From positions 24,123,367-24,187,366 of the forward strand of contig CM055098.1 of assembly GCA_029204225.1 (NCBI GenBank): 64,000 nucleotides of DNA, in the 5' to 3' direction. Position 1 is the first letter of the stretch, and each line of letters opens with the position of its first letter. Origin of the DNA: Diphasiastrum complanatum (lineage: Eukaryota > Streptophyta > Lycopodiopsida > Lycopodiales > Lycopodiaceae). The translations under genes were made by a program, and so were the position numbers. A model generated the notes under the pieces. The model was not told where the DNA came from. It worked only from the letters and a program-made list of their open reading frames with translations, and made no database searches. Shown here piece by piece: positions 23,208-33,354 of the stretch.

Positions 23208-23412
23208 TAAGAGAACAATGGATTTACTAACCAGTAGAGGAGAGCATGGCCACATGAAACACTGTAACAACCTAGATCAAGGGGACATACTTGGAGTCCA
23301 TCTCATCATGATTCATCATTCTTGTTTTTGTTCTCTCTCATGTGTACGACTAATGTCTAACACAATAGAAATCATGTCTTTGGTAACTTGTATGAGCAAG
23401 TCGGTTTTCTAA
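23208..23412 (+). repeat. Fragment of an older LTR family
   Basis: About 23280-23412 resembles 35440-35569 (shared GGAGTCCATCTCATCAT, TGTCTAACA and GGTAACTTGTATGAGC). The latter is the 3' part of the LTR at 35166-35569, so this is a truncated relative on the same strand. Confidence 0.6.
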
Positions 23413-24060
23413 CACTTGGTTGGGAATAGTTGACTAAAAATTGGCACATATGTTGAATTTCATTGACAAAAGAGAATAGTGAAAAGAATATCAAAAGTGA
23501 AACTATAAATAATGTACCTTTGTGAGAACCATTGCTACTACGATATACAATGCTATCAACAAAAAGTCCAATAAGGAGGGATAGTCTAGTATTGGATATG
23601 ATTGATGATGGATGAGTTGTGTCGGCAAGGGCTCAAAACGAACAAAAAGGGGGGCAAACAAGAGGTAAAGGAGGACATAATGGAGACAAGAAATGAAAGT
23701 GGGGTGGAGGCAGGAGCAAAGAGGGGAGGAGGATGATGAGAGGCGGAGGGGCAATGACTGAAGACGATATAGAGATGAAAGGGGGTATCGATGAATAACC
23801 AAGTAGATGCAATGATGAAGGATGAGGGAGAGATGAGAGAAAATATCTATGAACAAAAGGTAGAAAAGAGGTCCTAAACCATGTTATGAACTTGATCACA
23901 AAGTTGGCACAAAGTGAATCATAAATCAAACAAATGACATTCACGAAAGTGATTGTCATCTAAGAATACTCAATGAAAATTGTGACCTGCTAGTAGCACA
24001 TCACCAACAAATCAATCAACTAACAAATGAGAGCCTTTAGCTCTTATTTATAACAATTTA
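23413..24060. other. Purine-rich, LTR-like non-coding stretch
   Basis: A strongly purine-biased plus strand runs about 23640-23850. The segment 23930-24070 resembles 16540-16710. No coding capacity. Confidence 0.35.
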
Positions 24061-24660
24061 AAACTAGGGCATGAGTCGGTTTTAATCCTCATCCATTGTT
24101 TATCCAGTTCTGTGGATTTTTCCGTGTTTTTATACAGTCTGCAAAATTACAAGTGTTTTTACACAGTCTGCAGAAATACACGGAGTTTGACAACAATGTC
24201 GAGTTTTCTCTCTTTACAAAACCTGACAGTGTCGCTGTTTGCCACAGTCAATAACACTGTAAAAAATTACGAGTAAAATTACAGTGCTGTCTTTTTCGCT
24301 TTTTGCGACATTGTTGCCTATCAGGAATTACGTGTAAAAATGCAGTGTCACCTTTTTTGCATTTTTCGCATGTTAGGATTTGCAAGTAAAGATGCAATGT
24401 CGTATTTTTCGCATTTTTTAAAGTGCCTCAAATGTTAAGAAAATGACTATGGCAAAGTGTGCGACTACCCCAATATGAAGGACATGATATTTTGCGACAC
24501 TGTCGCATTTTTCCAAAAGTCGACACTCACTTTTTTGCGACACTGTCGTCTGTGGCAGTTTACGTTCATTTATGCAAAGTGATAGTTTACGTTCATTTAT
24601 GTAGACAGACTGTTTACGACCAATTGTCACTGCTTATCAACAATCAATTTCTGAGAAGGA
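24060..24660 (+). repeat. Degenerate TTTGCGACATTG / ATTACGTGTAAAAATGCAGTG repeats
   Basis: At least three diverged copies (starting about 24261, 24323 and 24376) share the pattern AATTACgaGTAAAA-TgCAGTGtc...TTTTTCGCATTTTT. Related TGCGACACTGTCG text recurs to 24550. Probably LTR U3 enhancer-like repeats of an unidentified element. Confidence 0.55.
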
Positions 24661-25360
24661 ACTAGATGAATGCTAGCAGACTCCAGCCAACTGGCAATCA
24701 CATTTGACGACCTAAATACTTAGTATAAATTAGCTGTTCATACATGTCATTATCAATGATCAAGTCCTGAATCAACATTGTGAATTGTGAAGGAGTTGAG
24801 TGTTATTACATGACGCTTCCTGCGCTCTCATCAAGCAGATCGTTTACAATAAAAAAGTATTGTTGTTAGCTCTCTATCAAGCGTTCAAGCTTGAACTCTC
24901 TTGAGCATTCTAGCTCAGTCTTTTAGAGATTTATTTTAGAGTTGCTATTGCGCTACTGCTTATCAACATAGTTGCTTATTATCAGACTATTCTCAGTTAT
25001 TCAGAGATAGCTTTAGAGTGCGTGGTTTCTATACGATATTGTCTTGCACTCATTAGCATCTGATCTTGTTTTTCTGAATCAATACTATTTCATTATTGCG
25101 TTCAGTTTGTGTCAGAATGCATGCATCTCTGTATTGCTTTTGTAACTGATAGAAATTGTCTGAGAATTCAATACTTTATGTTTAATTGCGTAATCACTTA
25201 GTATCTAGCAAAAGTTAGTTGTTAAAGATTGAACGTGGTTTTCATCATTACTGCTTTGTTCAATTTTTGATGGGCGTAGTTATGCATTGGAAGTTGAAAG
25301 TTTCCGCATTCTATTACTCACCTATTTCTGACACATAATCCAATTATTCCTTCCAAAATT
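24661..25360. other. LTR-like non-coding stretch
   Basis: No frame. The text resembles the R-U5 of an LTR, and the chromovirus inserted at its right edge. Boundaries are not definable. Confidence 0.3.
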
Positions 25361-25365
25361 GTTAT

Positions 25366-25815
25366 AGTTATGGACTCGGCTCATTGCATTCGCCATGTCC
25401 ATTTACATTTACTTTACTTTATGCATAAGCAGGCTTTGGGCCTTTTTTATTCATTATTTGACATTTAGACTATATGGTTGGCCTTGGGCCTTATTATTGA
25501 CATTTAGACCATATTATTGGCCTTGGGCCCTATGATTCACTATATTGGTTATTTGGTCATATTACTGAGAGTGAGGACCTTCTTGGAGGGCGCACTATTT
25601 TCCCTCTCAGTTTGGCCCTAGCCACTGGAAGCTTCCTTTTAGGGCTTCCTCTTGGCTATAAGTAGGGATTCTATGTCATTTGTTACTTGGCTTATGATAT
25701 GATCTCCTTCTTTAGTCTCTTTAAGCTTTCTCTCTCCTGCTTTCTAGGGTTAAGTCTTGCTTATGTGATGCTTTCATAGACTAAATCTAGATCAGTCGTG
25801 GCTACGTTCATAACT
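25366..25815 (+). repeat. 5' LTR of the chromovirus (450 bp)
   Basis: Pairs with 31301-31745. A TATA-like CTATAAGTAGG lies at 25656-25666. The first 250 bp contains three variants of TTGGCCTTGGGCC..TATT(G)ACATTTAGAC, a short internal tandem repeat. The same family recurs at 44211-44663, 45580-46014 and 57117-57496. Confidence 0.95.
25657..25664 (+). promoter_or_regulatory. LTR TATA box candidate
   Basis: TATAAGTA in the 5' LTR, conserved in the 3' LTR (31593-31600) and in the minus-strand copies of this LTR family. Confidence 0.6.
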
Positions 25816-26582
25816 AAAGCACTTAAAAAGCACATGTAACAATGCCACAAATGTAGCACAACCATGAAGAATGGACATGAATTCGGTCACATCACGTGCA
25901 CAAACCTCTGGAATTGTTTTGCTGCCCCTATTCGCCACCTTCCATCAGCCACTCCTAGCGCCCTACCAACCCATCTTTTTGATCCAATTTTTTTTTGCCG
26001 TTTACTACCTCTCTTGACGCCCACACTCCACCATAGCTGGCGCCCTACATCCGCCTCAATTTCACCTCACCCTCCTACACTGCTGTCTGTGTTCGCAACC
26101 CTACTCTGGACAACACAAACACGCCTAGATGCTTAGAAAGCCGCTCCCACCCAACTTCATCGCGCATTGGGATTGCTCCCCGTCTTTATTGCAAACTTTT
26201 TTTTTCCTTGAAGGGCGATCTCTGATTTTTCAGCCTTGTTTCCTCGCTGCCCATACCTCCTTTTTGTTATCACTTCCTTTCCTTGGCTGCTCCCTTTCCA
26301 GCCCCATAGTCCATTATTGTTTCCCATACTTTTACCCACCGTTTACTCCACGTTGTCGGGCCCTTAGCATCTTTTTTGGAGGCTGTCCGGTACCTCGACA
26401 TATCGCCGCTATTTTTCAGCTCACTTCCGGTTGCGGTTACGAGGTATTTCTTACTTAGTTGTCCTTTCCGTTCATCTTACATCGCGAGTTCTATTGTGTG
26501 CCTGTTGTGACGACTTATGTCCTCTCCTTCAGTTCGTCCAATTGTTTAGCACATTTCTTTTCTCACTTACTTTTTCTTCCTC

Positions 26583-28040
26583 ATGGCTAGCTCACCCACT
26601 ACACCTGCGAGTCATTCCGGACCTTTAGATGAACAATTTGCTGATATGCGTGACTCTCTTACTCTCCTCAGTAGTCGTTTCGACCAAATGATGACCGGTT
26701 TTACCACTCTACAGACCGGCTTTGCCACTATGTAGTCACAGATTGATTCCTTACAGCCACATGGACCTGGCAAAGCCCCTGTTCATTCATCATTTGGGTC
26801 TCCATTTGGACTTCCATCCTCGTCTACTTCCTTTGGCGGTGGGCCTCATTTTCCACCTAACCCACCACCCGGTTTTCCACGTCCTACAGCTCCTGAGTCA
26901 CATTTTCCACGACATCTAGCTCCTGAGCCACATTTTGCTCGAGATTTTCGTGATCGGGTACAGCTTGCCACCTATTCTGGTTCCTCTGACGGGAACTTGT
27001 TAGAGAATTGGTTTGCAAAGCTTGATACTTATTTTCAGATTTACCCTAAGACTGATTCTCAGAAGATCCAGTTAGCCGCCTTACATTTAGATGGATGTGC
27101 TGCCACTTGGTGGCGGGTCTACCGACTTGACCCTGATCGGGACGGTCTCCAGTTATGGCCTACCTTTCGTCGTGATCTTCGTCATGCTATGATTGACCCT
27201 CAGTGGCTGAGCCGCCAGCGTGATATATTCCGTAGTCTTACTCAGACTGGTGATATTTCTTCCTATACAGATCAGTTTATGGACCTTTCCTACCTCTTTA
27301 CAGATCTTCAGCCCACCGAGCTTATTTCTCACTACATTGCTGGACTTCGTGGTGCTCTACGATACGATGTCTCTTCTTTCCGTCCACCCACACTTGTTGA
27401 GGCCATGTCCCTTGCTAGTACTTTACAGCATAAGTACCCTGATCCTGCTCCCTTTCGCTTTTCCCGACCCCGTCCATCTCTTTCACCTCTACCATCTCCG
27501 GCCCCATCTGCCCCATCCACTGTCGTCCCGACCTCTTCTCTTACTTCTCCCGCTCCTCGCCCTCCGCCTCCTCGTCCTGCTTTTATCCGACGTTACACGT
27601 CTGCAGAGTTCGCTGACATTCAGCAGAAGCGTCTTTGCTTTCGTTGTAAGAATCCTGACCACATTGCTCGTAATTGCCGCCAGCCCCTGCCTACTTCTAC
27701 TGCTGTTTTCTACCATGAGGGCACTACCCCAGATGAGTCCGATATCTACATTCATATATCTGATGAGCCTGATCTATCTCCTGAGCCTTCTACTGATTTA
27801 CTTCCTGCTACTTGCCATGCTCAGCTTGCTTATGCTACCTGGACAGGGTGCCCCGGTCCTCGCTCCATTCGGCTACGTGTGCGCATTACTGGTCGTGAGT
27901 ATATTGCTTTAGTTGATACCGGCAGCACTCATTCCTTTATCAGCAGTTATGTTCTCAGCCGGATACGCGCTTCACCTATTCCTGCTCCACAGCCTCTCAC
28001 AGTCGAGGTGGCCAGTTCTCACTCATTTCCTAGTTCTTAG
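26583..28040 (+). pseudogene. chromovirus gag and protease, two in-frame ambers
   Basis: The ATG at 26583 (MASSPTTPAS) opens a frame of 486 codons. Amber codons stand at 26733-26735 and 28038-28040. A Pro/His/Phe-rich N-terminal region precedes the capsid (LENWFAKLDTYF, then LDGCAATWW, then YTDQFMDLSYLF). A Ser/Pro-rich linker leads to one zinc knuckle (CFRCKNPDHIARNC, about 27636-27677). The retropepsin motif IALVDTGSTHSFI lies near 27905-27940. The frame runs on into RT, so gag and pol were a single polyprotein before the ambers. Confidence 0.92.
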
Positions 28041-29981
28041 ATGTTTCAGGGATTATCCTACCGCATTGGTGATTTTTTTGGAGAGGCAGATCTTTATATC
28101 ATTCCTCTGGAGCGCTATGACCTTATCCTTGGTGCTGATTGGTTTGCTTCATTGGGAGCGGTTACTTTGGACCTGGCTCAGCAGACATTGACATTTGTTC
28201 ATGATGCAATGACCCACTCACTTGCTGGTATTGATTCTCAGGCAGATTTCCAGCTGATCAGCGGGAAGCAGTTTATCCGCAGCCTACCTAAGGCTCATTG
28301 TGCAGCTTTATTATGTGTTCAGCGTGCTGCAGCAGATTCTCCAGTGACTACCTCTCCTCTAGCAGCTGTTCCTCAAGTGATCTCTGACTTATTACATCAG
28401 TATGCATTTGTCTTTTCAGAACCTACGACGCTACCACCATTACGTGATGTGAACCACCATATTGATTTGCGTTCTAGTTCTGCTCCTCCCTCCCGGCCTC
28501 CTTACCGTATGTCTAAGTCTGAGCGTGATGAGGTTGAGCTTCAGATTACTGCTTTACTAGATCAGGGCCTTATTGTTCCTAGTCACAGTCCTTTTGGTGC
28601 CCCTGTTCTCCTTGTCAGTAAGAAAGATGGTTCCAAACGCCTCTACATTGATTACCGTGCCCTCAATAAGTTGACCATCCGTAACCAGTATCCTATTCCT
28701 CACATGAATGATCTGTTTGACCAGTTAGGCACCTCTCATCTTTTCTCTAAGATAGACTTACGTTCCGGCTATCACCAGATTAGGATGCATCCTTCGGACG
28801 AACACAAGACTGCGTTTCGTACCCATCTTGGTTTGTATGAGTTTCGTGTTCTTCCTTTTGGTGTTACTAATGGTCCACCTACGTTCCAGAATGTGATGAA
28901 TAACATCATGCGTCCTCTCCTTGGTCGTTGTGTTTTAGTTTATTTTGATGATATTCTTGTTTTTAGTAAGACTCTTGATGAGCATGTGTTACATCTTTCA
29001 TCTGTTTTTCAATTGCTTGTTCATCACCAGTTGTTTGCTAAACTTTCTAAGTGTTCCTTTGTTGTTGTTGAGATTGAGTTTTTAGGATTTCTCATTTGTG
29101 ATGGTCGTATTCGTTTGGACCCTCATAAGGTTCGGGCAATCGCTGATTGGCCTGTTCCCACAGATGTCCACCATGTTCGTATGTTTCTTGGTCTCGCTAC
29201 TCACCTTCGTCGTCCTGTTCCTCACTTTGCCACTGTGGCTGCCCCTCTTCATGCCCTTTTGAAGAAGTCTAGTGCTTTTGTTTGGACTTCTGATTGTCAG
29301 TTCGCCTTTGACACTCTTCGTCGTGCTGTTGTGGAGGCCTCTGTCCTGTGTTTACCACAGTTTGATCAGAAATTTATTGTTGAGACCGATGCTAGTAATG
29401 TTGGTTTGGGTGCCTTGCTTCGTCAGTCTCAGTGTATTATTGCTTATGAGTCGCGTCGTTTACGCTCTTATGAGCAACGTTATTCTGTCCATGAGAAAGA
29501 GCTTCTTGCCATTATCTATGCTCTTAAGAAGTGGCGCCATTACCTGTACCGTGTTCCTTTTGATATCGTTACTGATCATCAGTCCTTACGTTATCTCTTC
29601 TCCCAGCGTGATCTTAGTGATCGTCAGTTTCGTTGGTTGCAGTTTTTACAATCTTTTGATTTTTCTATTTTGTATCGTCCTGGTCGTGCTAACACTGCTG
29701 CTGACGCATTGTCTAGACTTCCTGCTTTATTGAATACCCTTGTTGCCACGATCCCTTCCTGGTTTGATGATCTTCCATCTGCTTATCTTACATGTCCTGA
29801 TTTTCGTGATGTTTATAGTTCTGCTCCACCTATGTCGTCTTCACCTCATCAGGCTTATTCCATTGTTGACCACCGTCTTTATCATTATGGTTCTCTTTGT
29901 ATTCCTAGTTCTTTGGGTATCCGTTCTCAGTTGTTGTCGGATGCTCATTCGTCCCCAGTTGGGGGTCTTATGCTCGTCTAA
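28041..29981 (+). pseudogene. chromovirus reverse transcriptase and RNase H
   Basis: 647 codons without a stop, in the same frame as gag. The protease tail includes ILGADWF. The RT shows KKDGSKRLYIDYRALNK, FSKIDLRSGYHQI, LPFGVTNGPPTFQ and the catalytic YFDDILVFS (about 28942-28968). RNase H shows VETDASNVGLGALL, HEKELLAIIYALKKWRHYL and TDHQSLRYL. All the catalytic Asp/Glu seen in these motifs are present. The frame is lost at about 29960, inside the HHCC N-terminus of integrase. Confidence 0.95.
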
Positions 29982-30922
29982 AGGATCATTTATATTGGCC
30001 ATCCCTTAGGAAAGAGCTTGTTGTACTTATTCGTACCTGTCCTTTCTGCTTACGTAATAAGTACTCCCGTGCTAAGTTCACTGGTTTGCTTCAGAGTTGG
30101 CCTATTCCTCACCGCCAGTGGACTGATATTTCTATGGACTTCATCATTGGCCTTCCTCGCACCCGTCGTGGTCACGATTCATGTATGGTGGTAGTTGACA
30201 GATTCTCGAAACAGGCACATTTCATACCCATCTGCAGTACTATCACAACAGAGCAGTGCGCACGCTTGTTCCTTTCAAAGATATTTCGCCTACATGGGTT
30301 TCCTCGTACTATCCTTTCTGATCGGGATAGTAAGTTTACATCATTGTTCTGGACAGAGCTTATGCGTATATTAGATGTACAGCTATTTATGGGGTCTGCT
30401 TATCATTCTACTTTTGATGGGCAGTCTGAGGTCCTTAACAGGATCCTTGACGATTATTTGCGCCATTTTGTTACTCCTTCAGGGAAAGATTGGGATCAAC
30501 ACTTATGTTTGGCAGAGTATAGCTATAACAGCTATGTTAGTACTAGCACCGGCGTTGCACCATTTTTATTATCTCATGGTTATGCACCTCTTTTACTTGG
30601 TATTACTCTTCCTCCCGAGGATACACCTGTGACACTGTCTTCATTTCTATCAGGTGCTCGCGAGCTTATTCTCCAGGCCAGTTCCCATTTGCAACAGGTC
30701 CAGCAGCGTTATCAGGCTTCAGTTGATCGTCATCGATGTCATGTTGAGTTTCATGTTGGTGATATGGTATATCTACGCCTACGGTTTGCACGTCATCATT
30801 TTATTCAGGGCCATGCTTCTACTGAGAAGCTTGCACCACATTATTATGGGCCTTATTGTATATTGGAGGTTCTTAGTCCAATTACATCGTCTTCAGCTTC
30901 CTGCTTCCACACGTGCCTGTGA
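29955..30922 (+). pseudogene. chromovirus integrase, frameshifted
   Basis: In the +2 frame relative to RT: the zinc-binding domain (LKDHLYWPSLRKEL, then CPFCLRNK), the core first Asp (WTDISMDFIIGLP, about 30120), second Asp (LSDRDSKF, about 30320) and Glu (FDGQSEVLNRIL, about 30425). The family usually has TDGQTE here. The C-terminal GPY-type module (HYYGPYCILEVL) ends near 30880, where a second frameshift occurs. Confidence 0.92.
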
Positions 30923-31256
30923 TATATTCCATGTCAGTTTATTACGTGCTGCTATTGAGGATGATGCTCCTCGTGATGCTGAGTTTCCTACTGCACCGGA
31001 TCTCTTTCCTTTATTACCTGCTGCTATCCTTTAGGTGCGTTTGCATCATAGTCGATGCCGCCGGCAGGTTCAGTTCCTAGTCCAGTAAGATGGTCGTCCT
31101 GTTGAGGAGGCCACATGGGAGCCTATTGATGTCTTTTATCATACACCGTCACTTGCGGATCAGGCTCGTGCTCTTGCCGCACTTGTTGCTGTTGCTCCAG
31201 TTGTTACTACACCAGATGCTGTTCCAGTTGATCCTCCAGGGCTTGCTGTTACTTGA
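30890..31256 (+). pseudogene. chromovirus integrase tail with chromodomain-like module
   Basis: In the third frame: STRACDIFHVSLLR, one amber, then VQFLVQ, a stop where the aromatic-cage Trp is expected, and DGRPVEEATWEPID. The pattern Y/FLV.W.G.P.EEATWE is the chromodomain signature that directs integration to modified chromatin in this group. It ends with TGA at 31254-31256, 44 bases before the 3' LTR. Confidence 0.85.
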
Positions 31257-31290
31257 TCCAGTCTTTTATGGCAGTTGGGTCTTATTTTTG

Positions 31291-31300
31291 TGTCGGGGAG
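31291..31300 (+). promoter_or_regulatory. Polypurine tract candidate
   Basis: TGTCGGGGAG lies directly before the 3' LTR. Confidence 0.55.
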
Positions 31301-31745
31301 AGTTATGGACTCAGCTCATTACATTCGCCATGTCCATTTATATTTACTTTACTTTATGCATAAGCAGGCTTTGGGCCCTTTTTTATTCATTATTTGACAT
31401 ATAGACTATATGGTTGGCCTTGGGCCCTATTATTGACATTTAGACTATATTATTGGCCTTGGGCCCTATGATTCACTATATTGGTTATTTGGTCATATTA
31501 CTGAGAGTGGGGGCCTTTTTGGAGGGCGCACTATTTTCCCTCTCAGTTTGGCCCTAGCCACTGGAAGCTTCCTTTTAGGGCTTCCTCTTGGCTATAAGTA
31601 GGGATTCTGTGTCATTTGTTACTTGGCTTATGATATGATCTCCTTCTTTAGTCTCTTTAAGCTTTCTCTCTCCCTAGGGTTAAGTCTTGCTTATGTGATG
31701 CTTTCATAGACTAAATCTAGATCAGCCGTGGCTACGTTAATAACT
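31301..31745 (+). repeat. 3' LTR of the chromovirus (445 bp)
   Basis: Differs from the 5' LTR by few substitutions and a small deletion in the CTCTCC..TAGGG region. This implies a younger insertion than the copia element at 16727-23202. Confidence 0.95.
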
Positions 31746-32068
31746 GTTATGTCCCATTTGAAGCTAAATACAAAGTTTATGCTACTAATACATTAACTAG
31801 GCCCAATAATAATAAATGTGCCAAAAATAGTTGAGTCCCAACGTATAGAATGTATGTATGGACTAAGTGTTCATAATAACACATTGGCTTGGAAACTAGT
31901 GCAAACTAGCTTTTGTTGCAAGTCCAAAAAAATTATTGTGACTCATTCTAGACCACTCATCTAGAGGCCTTATATGCACTACTAGAGTTAGAGGATTGAT
32001 GTGGCTTATACATCCTCTTGCCATCATTAAAAAAATGATCATTTATCTTGCCTCGTATTTGCTTGTGC

Positions 32069-32183
<115 letters not shown>

Positions 32184-33219
32184 GCAATCAATGCATCTTC
32201 TATTGATCCTTCTAGGTCTTGCACTCTCAACCTTCTTTGCCTTGCTCTTATAAATTCTCTTTGGAGACAAACATGCAAAACACGTGTTTTTATTATGCTA
32301 TCCACCTTCACAAGAAAAAGGCACTTTATGACGTTGCATCTATGAAGCTCCCTGAACAAATTTTGATATTTACAAAGTGATTACGCAGCCAAACATAAAG
32401 TATTGAATTCTAAGTGATCACTAAGTATTAACCTCTTCCTATGGCTTTCTACTTCAGATTTTCTGTCCACAACAGCATGCCCATCACAAAAGTTATCAGG
32501 TTAGAGATTTTAGAGATTTGTATTGATAGATATGAGCATTTGATATTGCCTACGTCAAGTAATGAAAATTGTTGTTTCAACTGTGTTGGTCTTAAGGTTG
32601 TGTCCAGCAATAAGCCAAAATTTATGATGCCAGAGTTGATTGTTGTATATTACGGCAGTGTTCCTGTATAATATCAAAGGGATCAACACCATATTCACTT
32701 TGAAATTGAAGATTATGGACTAATGTCATCCAGAATCCAGACAATAAATTAAAAGCTAGTGCTAACAGAACACAAAGTGATCATTTATACTTGGTACACT
32801 TCAAAGATGGTATAAACAGATTTGTTCAGGAACTCGCTATTCTCAGCCAGATCTATGCATATCTCAGCAATAGATCTTCTATGCGCACAATAGAGGCTCA
32901 TATTCACTGAAGGACATTCCTTTTATGCGATTAACTGGTTACACATAAAAATCCACATGATTGCTTCAAATCAAATTACTATTATACAAACAAGGATTTT
33001 AGAGTTCCAATTTTGGAATTGAGTTTTTTCTGGACTCTCACAGAAGACAAGTTGAATTTATCAACTTTGATTGAACATACTGCTCGTCTGATCCAAAGAT
33101 CTCACTGGGTAAGTGATGAAAGATTTTCATATGAATCAACAGCTTCTTCAAGAAGATATGATTTTGATAAAAGTCATACCTCAAGCAAGCATGCAATTAG
33201 ACCTTGCCTCAGACTCACA
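32184..33219. other. Intergenic / presumed 3' flank of the CFAP100-like gene
   Basis: Only short frames. It lies downstream of the minus-strand stop codon at 33220-33222. No clear AATAAA was seen on the minus strand near the stop. Confidence 0.4.
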
Positions 33220-33354
33220 CTAAAAGTCACGTGCCAAAAATTCTGCCAACTCCTTGTCATCATCATTTTTTATGACCTGAACTTTCTCTGTTTCTAACTT
33301 GAACAAGCGAGACCTAAACATCGGTTGCTTTCCAACCCTTTTATGTATAGGAGC
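33220..33354 (-). CDS. CFAP100: CFAP100-like last exon
   Basis: Acceptor ccgcag before APIHKRVGKQPMFRSRLFK. The frame ends LAEFLARDF and TAG at 33220-33222. The basic GK.PMFRSR motif is the conserved C-terminal mark of the family. Confidence 0.82.
   Translation of the reverse strand, partial: APIHKRVGKQPMFRSRLFKLETEKVQVIKNDDDKELAEFLARDF

Larger units (their letters stand above)
25366..31745 (+). mobile_element. Complete Ty3-gypsy chromovirus-like retrotransposon, 6380 bp, inactivated
   Basis: LTRs at 25366-25815 and 31301-31745 are nearly identical. Both begin AGTTATGGAC and end ATAACT, a 6-bp inverted repeat instead of the usual TG...CA. A perfect 5-bp duplication GTTAT lies at 25361-25365 and 31746-31750. 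The interior carries one continuous gag-protease-RT-RNase H frame, then integrase and a chromodomain-like tail in two other frames. Domain order (RT before integrase) and the tail identify a Ty3-gypsy chromovirus. Two in-frame ambers and two frameshifts disable it, and the PBS appears deleted. Confidence 0.96.
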
